A DNA stretch of 64,000 bases, from contig JBMOQP010000022.1 in assembly GCA_049322715.1 (NCBI GenBank), positions 1-64,000 of the forward strand. The letters run 5' to 3'. Made by a program: the position numbers and the translations under genes. Below, one piece after another: positions 8,629-16,324 of the stretch (the stretch's first letter is position 1; each line of letters opens with the position of its first letter). Below the pieces are notes generated by a model. The model searched no databases. It was given only the letters and a program-made list of their open reading frames with translations, and was not told the DNA's origin. Origin of the DNA: Thiofaba sp049322715 (GTDB taxonomy: Bacteria > Pseudomonadota > Gammaproteobacteria > Halothiobacillales > Halothiobacillaceae).

Positions 8629-10542
8629 ATGCTGAACATCTCCCATCTCTCCATTCGCCGCGGTCCGAAGCTGCTGTTCCGCGACGCGAGCTTCCAGATC
8701 CATCCCGGCCAGCGCGTGGGCGTGACCGGGGCCAATGGCTGCGGCAAGTCCAGCCTGTTCGCCCTGCTGCGCGGCGAGCTCTCGCCCGACGCGGGGGAGG
8801 CCACCTATCCGTCGAACTGGGTAGTGGCGCACGTGGCGCAGGAAACCCCGCCTGACCCGCGCCCGGCGATCGACTACGCCCTCGACGGCGACGAGGAGCT
8901 GCGAGCCATCGAGCGCGCCATTGCCGAGGCCGAGGTGGCGGGGGAGGGTACGCGCCTGGCCGAGTTGCACGGGCGGCTGGAGGCGATTGGCGGCTACGAT
9001 GCCCGCGCCCGGGCCGCGCGCCTGCTGCACGGCCTCGGTTTCGCGCCGGGGACGGAGTTGCGCCCGGTGGCCGAGTTCTCCGGCGGCTGGCGCATGCGCC
9101 TGAACCTCGCCCGCGCGCTGATGTGCCGCTCCGACCTGCTGCTGCTGGACGAACCGACCAACCACCTCGACCTCGAGGCGGTGGTCTGGCTGGAGGACTG
9201 GTTGAAGGGCTATCGTGGCACCTTGCTGCTGATCTCGCACGATCGCGACTTCCTCGACGCCGTCTGCACCCACATCGTGCACATCGAGAACGAGACGGCG
9301 ATCCTCTACACCGGCAACTACGGTGCGTTCGAGCGCCTGCGCGCCGAGCGCCTCGCCACCCGCCAGGCCGAATACGCGCGCCAGCAGCGCGAGATCGCCC
9401 ACATCCGCGGTTTCGTCGACCGCTTCAAGGCCAAGGCGAGCAAGGCCCGCCAGGCGCAGAGTCGCCTCAAGGCCCTCGAGCGCATGGAGCTGATCGCCGC
9501 CGCGCACGCCGATTCGCCCTTCCATTTCGCGTTCCGCCCGCCGTTGACGCTGCCCAACCCACTCCTGCGCCTGGACGGGGTCAGCGCGGGCTATGGCGAC
9601 CGGCCGGTGCTGCGCGGGGTGAAGCTCATGCTTGCACCGGGTGACCGGATCGGCCTGCTTGGCGTCAACGGCGCGGGCAAGTCGACCCTGATCAAGCTGC
9701 TGGCCGGGGAGATGGCACCTCTTTCCGGCGAATGCCAGCCGGCGAGGGAGCTGCGTGTCGGCTACTTCGCCCAGCACCAGCTCGAGCAGCTTCGTCCAGA
9801 GTGGACGGCGCTCGAGCATCTGCGCCACGAATATCCCCAGGTGCCCGAACAGGAGCTGCGCGACTACCTCGGCGGCTTCGGCTTCGCGGGCGACATGGCA
9901 CTCTCGCCGGTCGCGCCGTTCTCGGGCGGCGAGAAGGCCCGCCTGGTGCTCGCCCTGCTGGTTTACCGCAGGCCGAACCTGCTGCTGCTCGACGAGCCGA
10001 CCAACCATCTCGACCTCGATATGCGCGATGCCCTTTCGCTGGCGCTGCAGGATTTCGAGGGGGCCATGGTGATCGTCTCGCACGACCGGCACATGCTGCG
10101 TACCACCGCCGACCGGTTGTGGTTGGTGCATGGCGGGCGGGTGGAGGAATTCCCGGGCAGCCTGGACGACTACCCGCGCTGGCTGGCCTCCCAGGAGGCC
10201 GCATCGCGTCCGGTGGCGGAGGTCGCGGCCGATGCCGAACACAGCGCCGCCGCGCGCAAGGACCGTCGCCGCAACGAGGCGGAGCTGCGCAAGCGCTTGC
10301 AGCCCCTGCGCCGGGAGGTGGAGCGGCTGGAGGCCGAGATGGGGCGTCTCGCCGGGGAGAAGGGGGCGCTGGAGCAGGCCCTCGCCGATCCGGCGATCTA
10401 CACCGAATCCAGCAAGGAGGCGCTGAAGCGCACCCTGGCGGACAAGGCGCGCATCGATGCCGCCCTTGAGCAGGCCGAGGAGGCCTGGCTTGCGGCCAGC
10501 GAGGCACTCGAGGAGGCGATGCAGGGATGCAGTGAAGAGTGA
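8629..10542 (+). CDS. yheS: ABC-F ATPase, YheS type
   Basis: 637-residue ABC-F protein, the same length as E. coli YheS. It has two ATPase domains without membrane segments. The first has Walker A GANGCGKSS, signature FSGGW and Walker B LLLLDEPTNHLDLEA; the second has GVNGAGKST, FSGGEKARL and LLLLDEPTNHLDLD. A charged linker joins them and a C-terminal coiled coil ends the protein. ABC-F proteins act at the ribosomal E-site; the exact job of YheS is less clear. It is divergent from the broken chemoreceptor, with a 77-bp AT-richer gap that must hold its promoter, and convergent with nadB. Confidence 0.94.
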   Translation: MLNISHLSIRRGPKLLFRDASFQIHPGQRVGVTGANGCGKSSLFALLRGELSPDAGEATYPSNWVVAHVAQETPPDPRPAIDYALDGDEELRAIERAIAEAEVAGEGTRLAELHGRLEAIGGYDARARAARLLHGLGFAPGTELRPVAEFSGGWRMRLNLARALMCRSDLLLLDEPTNHLDLEAVVWLEDWLKGYRGTLLLISHDRDFLDAVCTHIVHIENETAILYTGNYGAFERLRAERLATRQAEYARQQREIAHIRGFVDRFKAKASKARQAQSRLKALERMELIAAAHADSPFHFAFRPPLTLPNPLLRLDGVSAGYGDRPVLRGVKLMLAPGDRIGLLGVNGAGKSTLIKLLAGEMAPLSGECQPARELRVGYFAQHQLEQLRPEWTALEHLRHEYPQVPEQELRDYLGGFGFAGDMALSPVAPFSGGEKARLVLALLVYRRPNLLLLDEPTNHLDLDMRDALSLALQDFEGAMVIVSHDRHMLRTTADRLWLVHGGRVEEFPGSLDDYPRWLASQEAASRPVAEVAADAEHSAAARKDRRRNEAELRKRLQPLRREVERLEAEMGRLAGEKGALEQALADPAIYTESSKEALKRTLADKARIDAALEQAEEAWLAASEALEEAMQGCSEE

Positions 10543-10557
10543 ACGGCGACGATGAGC

Positions 10558-10627
10558 GGCGGAATCCATCCCTGGATTCCGCCCTGCGGGTGTCGCTTCG
10601 CGACCCAGCGCCGATCCCGTCGGCGTT
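10558..10627 (-). repeat. Composite A-B-C hairpin repeat (ANGGAT family)
   Basis: On the minus strand the order is hairpin A (10627-10607, AACGCCG with loop ACGGGAT, one G.T pair), hairpin B (10606-10588, TCGC-GAA-GCGA within GGG/CCC), spacer CGCAGGG, then hairpin C (10583-10558). Hairpin C has a perfect 10-bp stem GGCGGAATCC and loop AGGGAT. It lies in the 3' flank of nadB, sense to it, between two convergent genes. Same architecture as 19987-20060, with different but still complementary stems. Confidence 0.85.
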
Positions 10628-10729
10628 GTTTTTGTCCGTGTTCCGCGGGATCCGCCCTGCCGCGATGATCGCCAGAGTGACGTCTCCTGGATTACGCTCC
10701 GCTTCATCCGGGCTACGGAACTGCCCTAA

Positions 10730-12364
10730 TCAGGCTCCCGCAGCGGCCTCGGGCTCGACGTGTGGATACGGCTTCGGCGGCTCCGGGCTCAGGATGGTGT
10801 CCTCCGGCTGCCCCGGCAGCAGGCCGGGATAGTCGAGGGTGTAGTGCAGTCCGCGGCTTTCCCTGCGCGCCATGGCGCAGCGCACGATCAGCTCGGCCAC
10901 CACGACGAGGTTGCGCAGTTCGATCAGGTTGTGGGTGACGCGGAAGTGTCCGTAGTAGTCGTTGATCTCCCGCTTGAGCAGGTCGATGCGGTTGAGGGCG
11001 CGCTCCAGGCGCTTGGTGGTGCGCACGATGCCGACGTAGTCCCACATGGTCTGCCGCAGTTCGTGCCAGTTGTGGCTGACGATGACCTCCTCGTCGGAGT
11101 CGGTCACCTGGCTCTCGTCCCACTCAGGGATCTCCGGCAGGGCGTTGGGTTCCCGCATGCGGCGGGCGATATCCTGCGCGGCGGCCCGGCCGTAGACCAG
11201 GCATTCGAGCAGCGAGTTGCTCGCCAGCCGGTTGGCACCGTGCAGGCCGGTATGGCTGACCTCGCCGATGGCGTACAGGCGGTCGATGTCGGCACGGCCG
11301 TGCTCGTCCACCATCACCCCGCCGCAGGTGTAGTGCGCGGCGGGAACCACCGGGATGGGCTGGCGGGTGATGTCGTAGCCGTATTCCAGGCAGCGCGCGT
11401 AGATGGTGGGGAAGTGCTCGCGCACGAATTCCGGCGGCTTGTGGCTGATGTCGAGATAGACGCAATCCAGGCCGTGGCGCTTCATCTCGTGGTCGATGGC
11501 GCGGGCGACGATGTCGCGTGGGGCCAGCTCGCCGCGCGGGTCGTAGCGGTGCATGAACGGCGTCCCGTCGGGCAGCAGAAGGCGGCCGCCCTCGCCACGC
11601 ACGGCCTCGGTGATGAGGTAGGTCTTCGCCCGTGGCTCGTACAGGGCGGTGGGGTGGAACTGGATGAATTCCATGTTTGCCACCCGGCAGCCGGCGCGCC
11701 AGGCCATGGCGATGCCATCGCCGGTCGAGCCGTCCGGGTTGGTTGTGTAGAGGTAGGCCTTGCTCGCGCCGCCGGTCGCCAGCACCACGAAGCGTGCGCG
11801 GAAGGCTTCCACATGCCCGGTATTGCGGTTCAGGGCATAGGCCCCGACACAGCGGTCGCCCTCGAGCCCGAGGCGGCGGGTGGTGATGAGGTCGATCGCG
11901 GTGTGCTGGTCGAGCAGGGTGATGGTCCTGCGCGCGCGGGCCGCGCGCAGGAGGGTGCTCTCCAGTGCCGCGCCGGTCGCGTCCTGGGCATGGGCCACCC
12001 TCCTGTGACTGTGGCCCCCCTCGCGCGTCAGGTGCAGGCGCCCCTTTTCGCGGGTGAAGGGCATGCCCAGGCGCTCGAGCCAGCCGATGAGGTCGGCGGC
12101 CTCCGAGGCGATACGCTCGACCACCTCGCGATGAGGCAGGGCCGCGCCCGAGTCCATGGTGTCCTCGATGTGACTGGCCACGTCGTCCGCCGGATCCAGC
12201 ACGGCGGCGATCCCCCCCTGGGCCCATTGGGTGCTGCCCTCGAACATGGCGTTCTTGGCCAGCACCCCGACCCGCAGCCCTCCGGGCAGGTTGAGCGCGC
12301 AGGTCAGCCCGGCGGCCCCGCTGCCCAGGATGAGCACGTCGAAGGTGTGTGGAGCAGCGGTCAT
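10730..12364 (-). CDS. nadB: L-aspartate oxidase
   Basis: FAD enzyme that oxidises L-aspartate to iminoaspartate, the first step of NAD biosynthesis, normally passing product to NadA. From ATG 12364 the protein has 544 residues (E. coli 540). It opens with the FAD-binding Rossmann motif LILGSGAAGL and contains the family segments GGIAAVLDPADD, TGGASKAYLYTTNPDGSTGDG, MEFIQFHPTALY and HYTCGGVMVD. A C-terminal helical domain follows. The frame extends to a TTG at 12421, but the extra 19 residues precede the Rossmann strand and look non-coding. It is divergent from rpoE; nadA and nadC are not in the window. Confidence 0.96.
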   Translation of the reverse strand: MTAAPHTFDVLILGSGAAGLTCALNLPGGLRVGVLAKNAMFEGSTQWAQGGIAAVLDPADDVASHIEDTMDSGAALPHREVVERIASEAADLIGWLERLGMPFTREKGRLHLTREGGHSHRRVAHAQDATGAALESTLLRAARARRTITLLDQHTAIDLITTRRLGLEGDRCVGAYALNRNTGHVEAFRARFVVLATGGASKAYLYTTNPDGSTGDGIAMAWRAGCRVANMEFIQFHPTALYEPRAKTYLITEAVRGEGGRLLLPDGTPFMHRYDPRGELAPRDIVARAIDHEMKRHGLDCVYLDISHKPPEFVREHFPTIYARCLEYGYDITRQPIPVVPAAHYTCGGVMVDEHGRADIDRLYAIGEVSHTGLHGANRLASNSLLECLVYGRAAAQDIARRMREPNALPEIPEWDESQVTDSDEEVIVSHNWHELRQTMWDYVGIVRTTKRLERALNRIDLLKREINDYYGHFRVTHNLIELRNLVVVAELIVRCAMARRESRGLHYTLDYPGLLPGQPEDTILSPEPPKPYPHVEPEAAAGA

Positions 12365-12433
12365 GCGGGGGATCCCATCGTTCGGTCCGTTTACGTTGTA
12401 TGATTCCAACAATATCGACAATCCCGCTTTGAC

Positions 12434-12461
12434 GGAACCTTCCCGCCCCGCAGCCGTCTAT
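12434..12461 (+). promoter_or_regulatory. Sigma-E promoter of the rpoE operon
   Basis: GGAACCT (12434-12440), a 16-nt spacer, then TCTAT (12457-12461). E. coli sigma-E promoters, including rpoE P2, have GGAACTT, 16 nt and TCTAA or TCAAA. The site lies 50 nt upstream of the rpoE ATG, so RpoE most likely activates its own operon. Match by eye only. Confidence 0.75.
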
Positions 12462-12511
12462 CCCCTTGTGCATGGGACGTGATGTGGGGGTAACCCAGGA
12501 ATGCAGCACGC

Positions 12512-13087
12512 ATGTCGTCCAGTCCGACCGACCAGCAACTTGTCGCCCGTGCGCGCGAAGGCGACCAGCGCGCCTTTGAGTTGTTGGTGCGCAAGTACCA
12601 GCACAAGGTGCTCAAGCTCATCATGCGCTACGTGCGGGACATGGACGAGGCGATGGACCTGACCCAGGAGACCTTCGTCAAGGCCTGGAAGGCGCTGGGC
12701 TCGTTCCGCGGGGACAGCGCCTTCTATACCTGGATCTACCGGATTGCCGTCAACACGGCCAAAAATCACCTGGTCAGCGTGCATCGCCAGCCCTACACGG
12801 TGGACCTGGATGCCGACGAGACGGACCAGTACGCCGCCGAGCCGGGCCTGACCGACACCGACACGCCGGAGGGCGAGGCGCTGGGGAGCGAATTGCACCG
12901 CGTGGTCATGCAGGCCATCCACGACCTGCCGGAAGACCTGCGCACCGCCATCACCCTGCGGGAACTGGAAGGGCTGAGTTACGAGGAAATCGCCGAGGTG
13001 ATGGGATGCCCCATCGGCACCGTCCGTTCGCGGATCTTCCGCGCGCGTGAAGCGATCGACAAGCGCCTGAAGCCCTTGCTGGGCTGA
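12512..13087 (+). CDS. rpoE: RNA polymerase sigma factor RpoE (AlgU)
   Basis: 191-residue ECF sigma factor for the envelope-stress response. Region 2 is plain (AMDLTQETFVKAWKALGSF, then TWIYRIAVNTAKNHL) and region 4 carries the helix-turn-helix LEGLSYEEIAEVMGCPIGTVRSR. Length and sequence match AlgU/RpoE closely. It is first in a tight operon with its anti-sigma factor RseA, RseB, RseC and a MucD-type protease, the arrangement seen in pseudomonads and Chromatiales. A sigma-E-type promoter lies 50 nt upstream. Activity is expected to be held down by RseA at the membrane until RseA is proteolysed. Confidence 0.98.
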   Translation: MSSSPTDQQLVARAREGDQRAFELLVRKYQHKVLKLIMRYVRDMDEAMDLTQETFVKAWKALGSFRGDSAFYTWIYRIAVNTAKNHLVSVHRQPYTVDLDADETDQYAAEPGLTDTDTPEGEALGSELHRVVMQAIHDLPEDLRTAITLRELEGLSYEEIAEVMGCPIGTVRSRIFRAREAIDKRLKPLLG

Positions 13088-13099
13088 ACGGGCGGGAGA

Positions 13100-13663
13100 A
13101 TGCAGATGAACAAGCCGAGCACCGAAGAAGCCGTATCCGCCATGCTGGACGACGCCCTCAGCCGCCATGAGGTCGACCAGCTGCTCGAGCAATTGCGCCA
13201 TGATCCGCGGGAGGGGGAGCGCATGGGCCGCTACAGCCTGATCGGCATGGCCATGCGAGGCGAGCTGGCGGAAGCCCCTTCGCGCGACATGACGGCGCGC
13301 ATCATGGCCAGCATCCGGGCCGAACAGGTTGCGCCGGTACGCAGGGCCACGGTTCTCGACACCCTGCGCGACTGGCTGGGCACCTGGCGTCTTCCCGCCT
13401 TTGGCATGGCCCTGGCGGCCACCGTGGCGGGTATCGCCGTGCTGGTGATCCATCCCGCGCAGCAGAACCCGGATGATTCGTTCGTTGTCCTCACCGCCCC
13501 GCAGGTGTCCAGCGTCCAGGTCGCGACCAAGGACACGCAGGAAGTGCAGGAAACGGATGCCATGCCCGACCCCTATCTCGTCCAGCACCTGACCTATGCC
13601 GAGGGTGGTCCGATGACCTCCATGGCCTCCAATGTCCGCCTGGTAGCCTACGAGCGTCCCTGA
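13100..13663 (+). CDS. rseA: Anti-sigma-E factor RseA (MucA)
   Basis: 187-residue single-pass inner-membrane protein. The cytoplasmic N-terminal domain (about 8-75: EEAVSAMLDDALSRHEVDQL, then GRYSLIGMAMRGE) is the sigma-E-binding RseA_N fold. One membrane segment follows (about 99-117, AFGMALAATVAGIAVLVI), then a short periplasmic tail that binds RseB. GGGAG precedes ATG 13100. The TGA stop overlaps the ATG of rseB, indicating translational coupling. The family is cleaved by DegS-type and RseP proteases under envelope stress to release RpoE; neither protease gene is in the window, apart from the MucD-like one downstream. Confidence 0.94.
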   Translation: MQMNKPSTEEAVSAMLDDALSRHEVDQLLEQLRHDPREGERMGRYSLIGMAMRGELAEAPSRDMTARIMASIRAEQVAPVRRATVLDTLRDWLGTWRLPAFGMALAATVAGIAVLVIHPAQQNPDDSFVVLTAPQVSSVQVATKDTQEVQETDAMPDPYLVQHLTYAEGGPMTSMASNVRLVAYERP

Positions 13664-14631
13664 TGCCTCTTGCCCTGAACCGCCTGCTCCCCATCGCATT
13701 TCTCTTCGGGCTCGCCGGTGCCGCAGGCGCCTCGCCGGGTACCGAGGCGCTCCTCCAGCGCATGGCGCACACCATGCACACCGTCAATTACGAGGGTCTG
13801 CTGCTGCATGTGCAGGGGCAGGGCGGTGACAGCCGCACCATGCACATCTTTCATCTCTACGACGAGCGGCATGGAGAGCGCGAGCGCCTGGTGAGCATGG
13901 ATGGCCCGGCGCGGGAGGTGCTGCAGGAGGGCGACCGTTGCACCTGTGTCTGGCCGCGTGCGCGGCTGGTGGTCACTGGCCGTACCCCTTCCTGGCGAGG
14001 GCGCCTGTCCGCCGAACGCTTTGGCGAGACCGTCCAGCTGGCCAAGTTCTACGATTTCGTGCAGAACGGGGATGCGCGCGTGGCCAACCTGACCTGCAAC
14101 GTGGTCAGGCTGGTGCCCAAGGATGCCTACCGGCATGGCTACCGCCTGTGCATCCACGAGCCGAGCGCCATGTTGCTCCGCCTCGAGGTGCTCGATGGAG
14201 ACCGGCGTCTGGAGATGAGCCAGTTCGCTAGCCTGCGCATCGTGCCGGAGATGGGCGAGGAGGTCATGCGCCTGAGCACGGACATCCAGGGGTTCCGCGT
14301 GGTGGAGGAGCCGGCCGAGGGGGAGCCCTTCGAGCCGCGCTGGACCGCCACGACCTTGCCGCCCGGCTACGCCTTGCGCAATGCGGCCGAGCGCCGCAGC
14401 CCGCACAACGGCAAGGTGCTGGAGCATCTCATCTATTCCGACGGCCTGGGCAACGTGTCGGTCTTCATCGAGCGCCAGTCCGAACAGGCGCCGCCCGAGC
14501 AGGCCCTGAGCGGCGCCATGCACCGCGTCACGCGCGACGCCGACGGGTTCCGCCTGACCGCCATCGGCGAGGCGCCGGAGGCCGCCATGCGCATGATCCT
14601 CGACGGCCTGCGTCCGGTGGCGGTGCCCTGA
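13663..14631 (+). CDS. rseB: Sigma-E regulator RseB (MucB)
   Basis: 322-residue periplasmic protein with an N-terminal signal peptide (about 1-23, LLPIAFLFGLAGAAGA). The N-terminal MucB/RseB domain is recognisable by ALLQRMAHTMHTVNYEGLLLHVQG, and the C-terminal domain by VSVFIERQ. In the known pathway it binds the periplasmic tail of RseA, protecting it from proteolysis, and releases it on sensing mislocalised lipoprotein or LPS signals. Start ATG 13663 overlaps the rseA stop by one base. The gene is followed after one base by rseC. Confidence 0.95.
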   Translation: MPLALNRLLPIAFLFGLAGAAGASPGTEALLQRMAHTMHTVNYEGLLLHVQGQGGDSRTMHIFHLYDERHGERERLVSMDGPAREVLQEGDRCTCVWPRARLVVTGRTPSWRGRLSAERFGETVQLAKFYDFVQNGDARVANLTCNVVRLVPKDAYRHGYRLCIHEPSAMLLRLEVLDGDRRLEMSQFASLRIVPEMGEEVMRLSTDIQGFRVVEEPAEGEPFEPRWTATTLPPGYALRNAAERRSPHNGKVLEHLIYSDGLGNVSVFIERQSEQAPPEQALSGAMHRVTRDADGFRLTAIGEAPEAAMRMILDGLRPVAVP

Positions 14632-14632
14632 C

Positions 14633-15091
14633 ATGCTTGAGGCACGCGGCAGGGTCGTCGCCATCGAGGACGGCATGGCCTGGGTCGAAAGCCAGCGCCA
14701 GTCCGCCTGCGGCAGCTGCGCCTCGAAGGGGCATTGCGGCACCGGCCTGCTGGGGGATGCGCTGATAGGCGGCAGGGTCAGTCGCATCGCGGTGCGCGAC
14801 ACGCTCGGCGTGCGGGTGGGAGACGAGGTCGTGCTCGGCCTGCCGGAGGATGGCGTCGTGCGTGCCTCGCTGCTGCTCTACGGCCTGCCCCTCGCAGGCT
14901 TCGTCGGCGGCATGGCCCTGTTCCAGCCGGCCGGAGAAGGCTGGGCCCTGTTGGCAGGGGGGCTTGGCCTTGCCGGAGGCCTGCTGTTGCTCGGTCCCCT
15001 CGGCCGGCGCGCCGCGGGCCGGCAGGCCGAACCCCGCATCCTCGCCCGTATCCAAGGCCCCGTGGTCGCCCGCTGTGATGTCCACCCATGA
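14633..15091 (+). CDS. rseC: Sigma-E positive regulator RseC (MucC)
   Basis: 152-residue inner-membrane protein. The N-terminal cytoplasmic part carries the conserved cysteine cluster C26, C29 and C35 (SACGSCASKGHC), a possible redox or metal site. Two membrane segments follow (about 79-97 and 104-123), then a basic tail. This is the usual RseC layout. It begins one base after rseB and its stop overlaps the start of the protease gene (ATGA), so the unit is translationally coupled. RseC is linked to sigma-E control and in some species to electron-transfer complexes, but its mechanism is poorly known. Confidence 0.93.
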   Translation: MLEARGRVVAIEDGMAWVESQRQSACGSCASKGHCGTGLLGDALIGGRVSRIAVRDTLGVRVGDEVVLGLPEDGVVRASLLLYGLPLAGFVGGMALFQPAGEGWALLAGGLGLAGGLLLLGPLGRRAAGRQAEPRILARIQGPVVARCDVHP

Positions 15092-16257
15092 AAAAGCATC
15101 TTGTCGCCCTGCTGCTGGGCTTGAGCCTCGCGGGCTGTTCCGAGCCGAGGGTCGCCCTGCCTGATTTCAGCGATCTCGTCGATCGTGCCGCACCCGCGGT
15201 GGTGAATATCAGCACCACCCTCAAGAACACCCCCCGGCCCGAGGCGGCGATGGCGAATCCGTTTCCGGAGGGATCCTCCCTGGGCGAGCTGTTCCGCCAC
15301 TTCTTCGAGGCACCCGGGCAGGGCGATGAGGGCGAGGACGAGGGCTCGCTCGGCTCCGGCTTCATCCTCGACGAGGACGGCTACATCCTGACCAACCAGC
15401 ACGTCATCGCCGACGCGGAGCAGATCGTGGTGCGCCTCTCCGATCGGCGCGAGTTGCTGGCGACGGTGGTCGGGCAGGATGTCACGAGCGATATCGCCCT
15501 GCTCAAGGTGGATGCGGACGGCCTGCCGACCCTGCGGGTGGGCAATGCGGACAAGCTGCGCGTGGGCGAATGGGTGGTCGCCATCGGCACGCCGTTCGGC
15601 TTCGACCATTCCGTCACCGCGGGCATCGTCAGTGCCAAGGGGCGCGGCATCCCGAACGACAGCAACCAGACCTACGTGCCCTTCATCCAGACCGACGTGG
15701 CGATCAACCCCGGCAACTCGGGCGGGCCGCTGATCAACATGCGCGGCGAGGTGGTGGGCATCAATTCGCAGATCTACACCGAGTCCGGCGGCTACATGGG
15801 ACTGTCCTTCGCCATCCCGGTGAATCTCGCGATGGACGTCGTCGCCCAGCTCAAGCGCCAGGGGCATGTCTCTCGCGGCTTCCTCGGCGTGCAGGTGCAG
15901 GACATTGATCGCGACCTGGCTGCAGCCTTCGGCCTGGACCGTCCGGTTGGCGCACTGGTGGTGCGGGTGCTGCCCGACAGCCCGGCCGAGCTCGCCGGCC
16001 TGGTGCCCGGGGATGTTGTGCTCGAGGTCAATGGCGCGCCGCTGGTCGATGCCAGCAGCCTGCCGATGCTGGTTGGCCGCATCCCGCCGGGCGAGGAGGC
16101 GAAGCTGACCGTCGCCCGGGAAGGAAAGTTTGTCACCCTGCGCATGCGCGTGGTCGAAACGCCTGACGCAGCCGTGGCCCCCCAGGCTCCGGAGGTCGAT
16201 GCGTCGACCATGCCCACCCGTGTTCCCCGGGGCCATCCGCGGCTTCACGCCGCCTGA
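15088..16257 (+). CDS. mucD: Do/Deg-type serine protease (MucD-like), lipoprotein with one PDZ
   Basis: 389-residue trypsin-like protease with catalytic triad H105 (TNQHVI), D135 (TSDIALLK) and S211 (NPGNSGGP), followed by one PDZ domain (about 258-350, RGFLGVQVQDI onward). Two points are unusual. The N terminus ends in a lipobox (LAGC, Cys17) rather than an ordinary signal peptide, so the protein is probably membrane-tethered. Also, only one PDZ is present, whereas MucD/DegP/DegQ have two (about 450-470 residues). The size is closer to DegS, which is also tethered and has one PDZ. Position after rseC is that of mucD, but it could act like DegS on RseA; both readings are inference. Confidence 0.88.
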   Translation: MKKHLVALLLGLSLAGCSEPRVALPDFSDLVDRAAPAVVNISTTLKNTPRPEAAMANPFPEGSSLGELFRHFFEAPGQGDEGEDEGSLGSGFILDEDGYILTNQHVIADAEQIVVRLSDRRELLATVVGQDVTSDIALLKVDADGLPTLRVGNADKLRVGEWVVAIGTPFGFDHSVTAGIVSAKGRGIPNDSNQTYVPFIQTDVAINPGNSGGPLINMRGEVVGINSQIYTESGGYMGLSFAIPVNLAMDVVAQLKRQGHVSRGFLGVQVQDIDRDLAAAFGLDRPVGALVVRVLPDSPAELAGLVPGDVVLEVNGAPLVDASSLPMLVGRIPPGEEAKLTVAREGKFVTLRMRVVETPDAAVAPQAPEVDASTMPTRVPRGHPRLHAA

Positions 16258-16324
16258 CATCGCCCCCGCCTCATGGCGGGGTTGCTGGTATACTCCGCGC
16301 CTCCTTGCATACCGATCGCTCTCC

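Noticed and set aside
8614..10707. 697-codon open frame opposite yheS
   Set aside because: Antisense shadow of a clear ABC-F gene, with compositionally biased translation.
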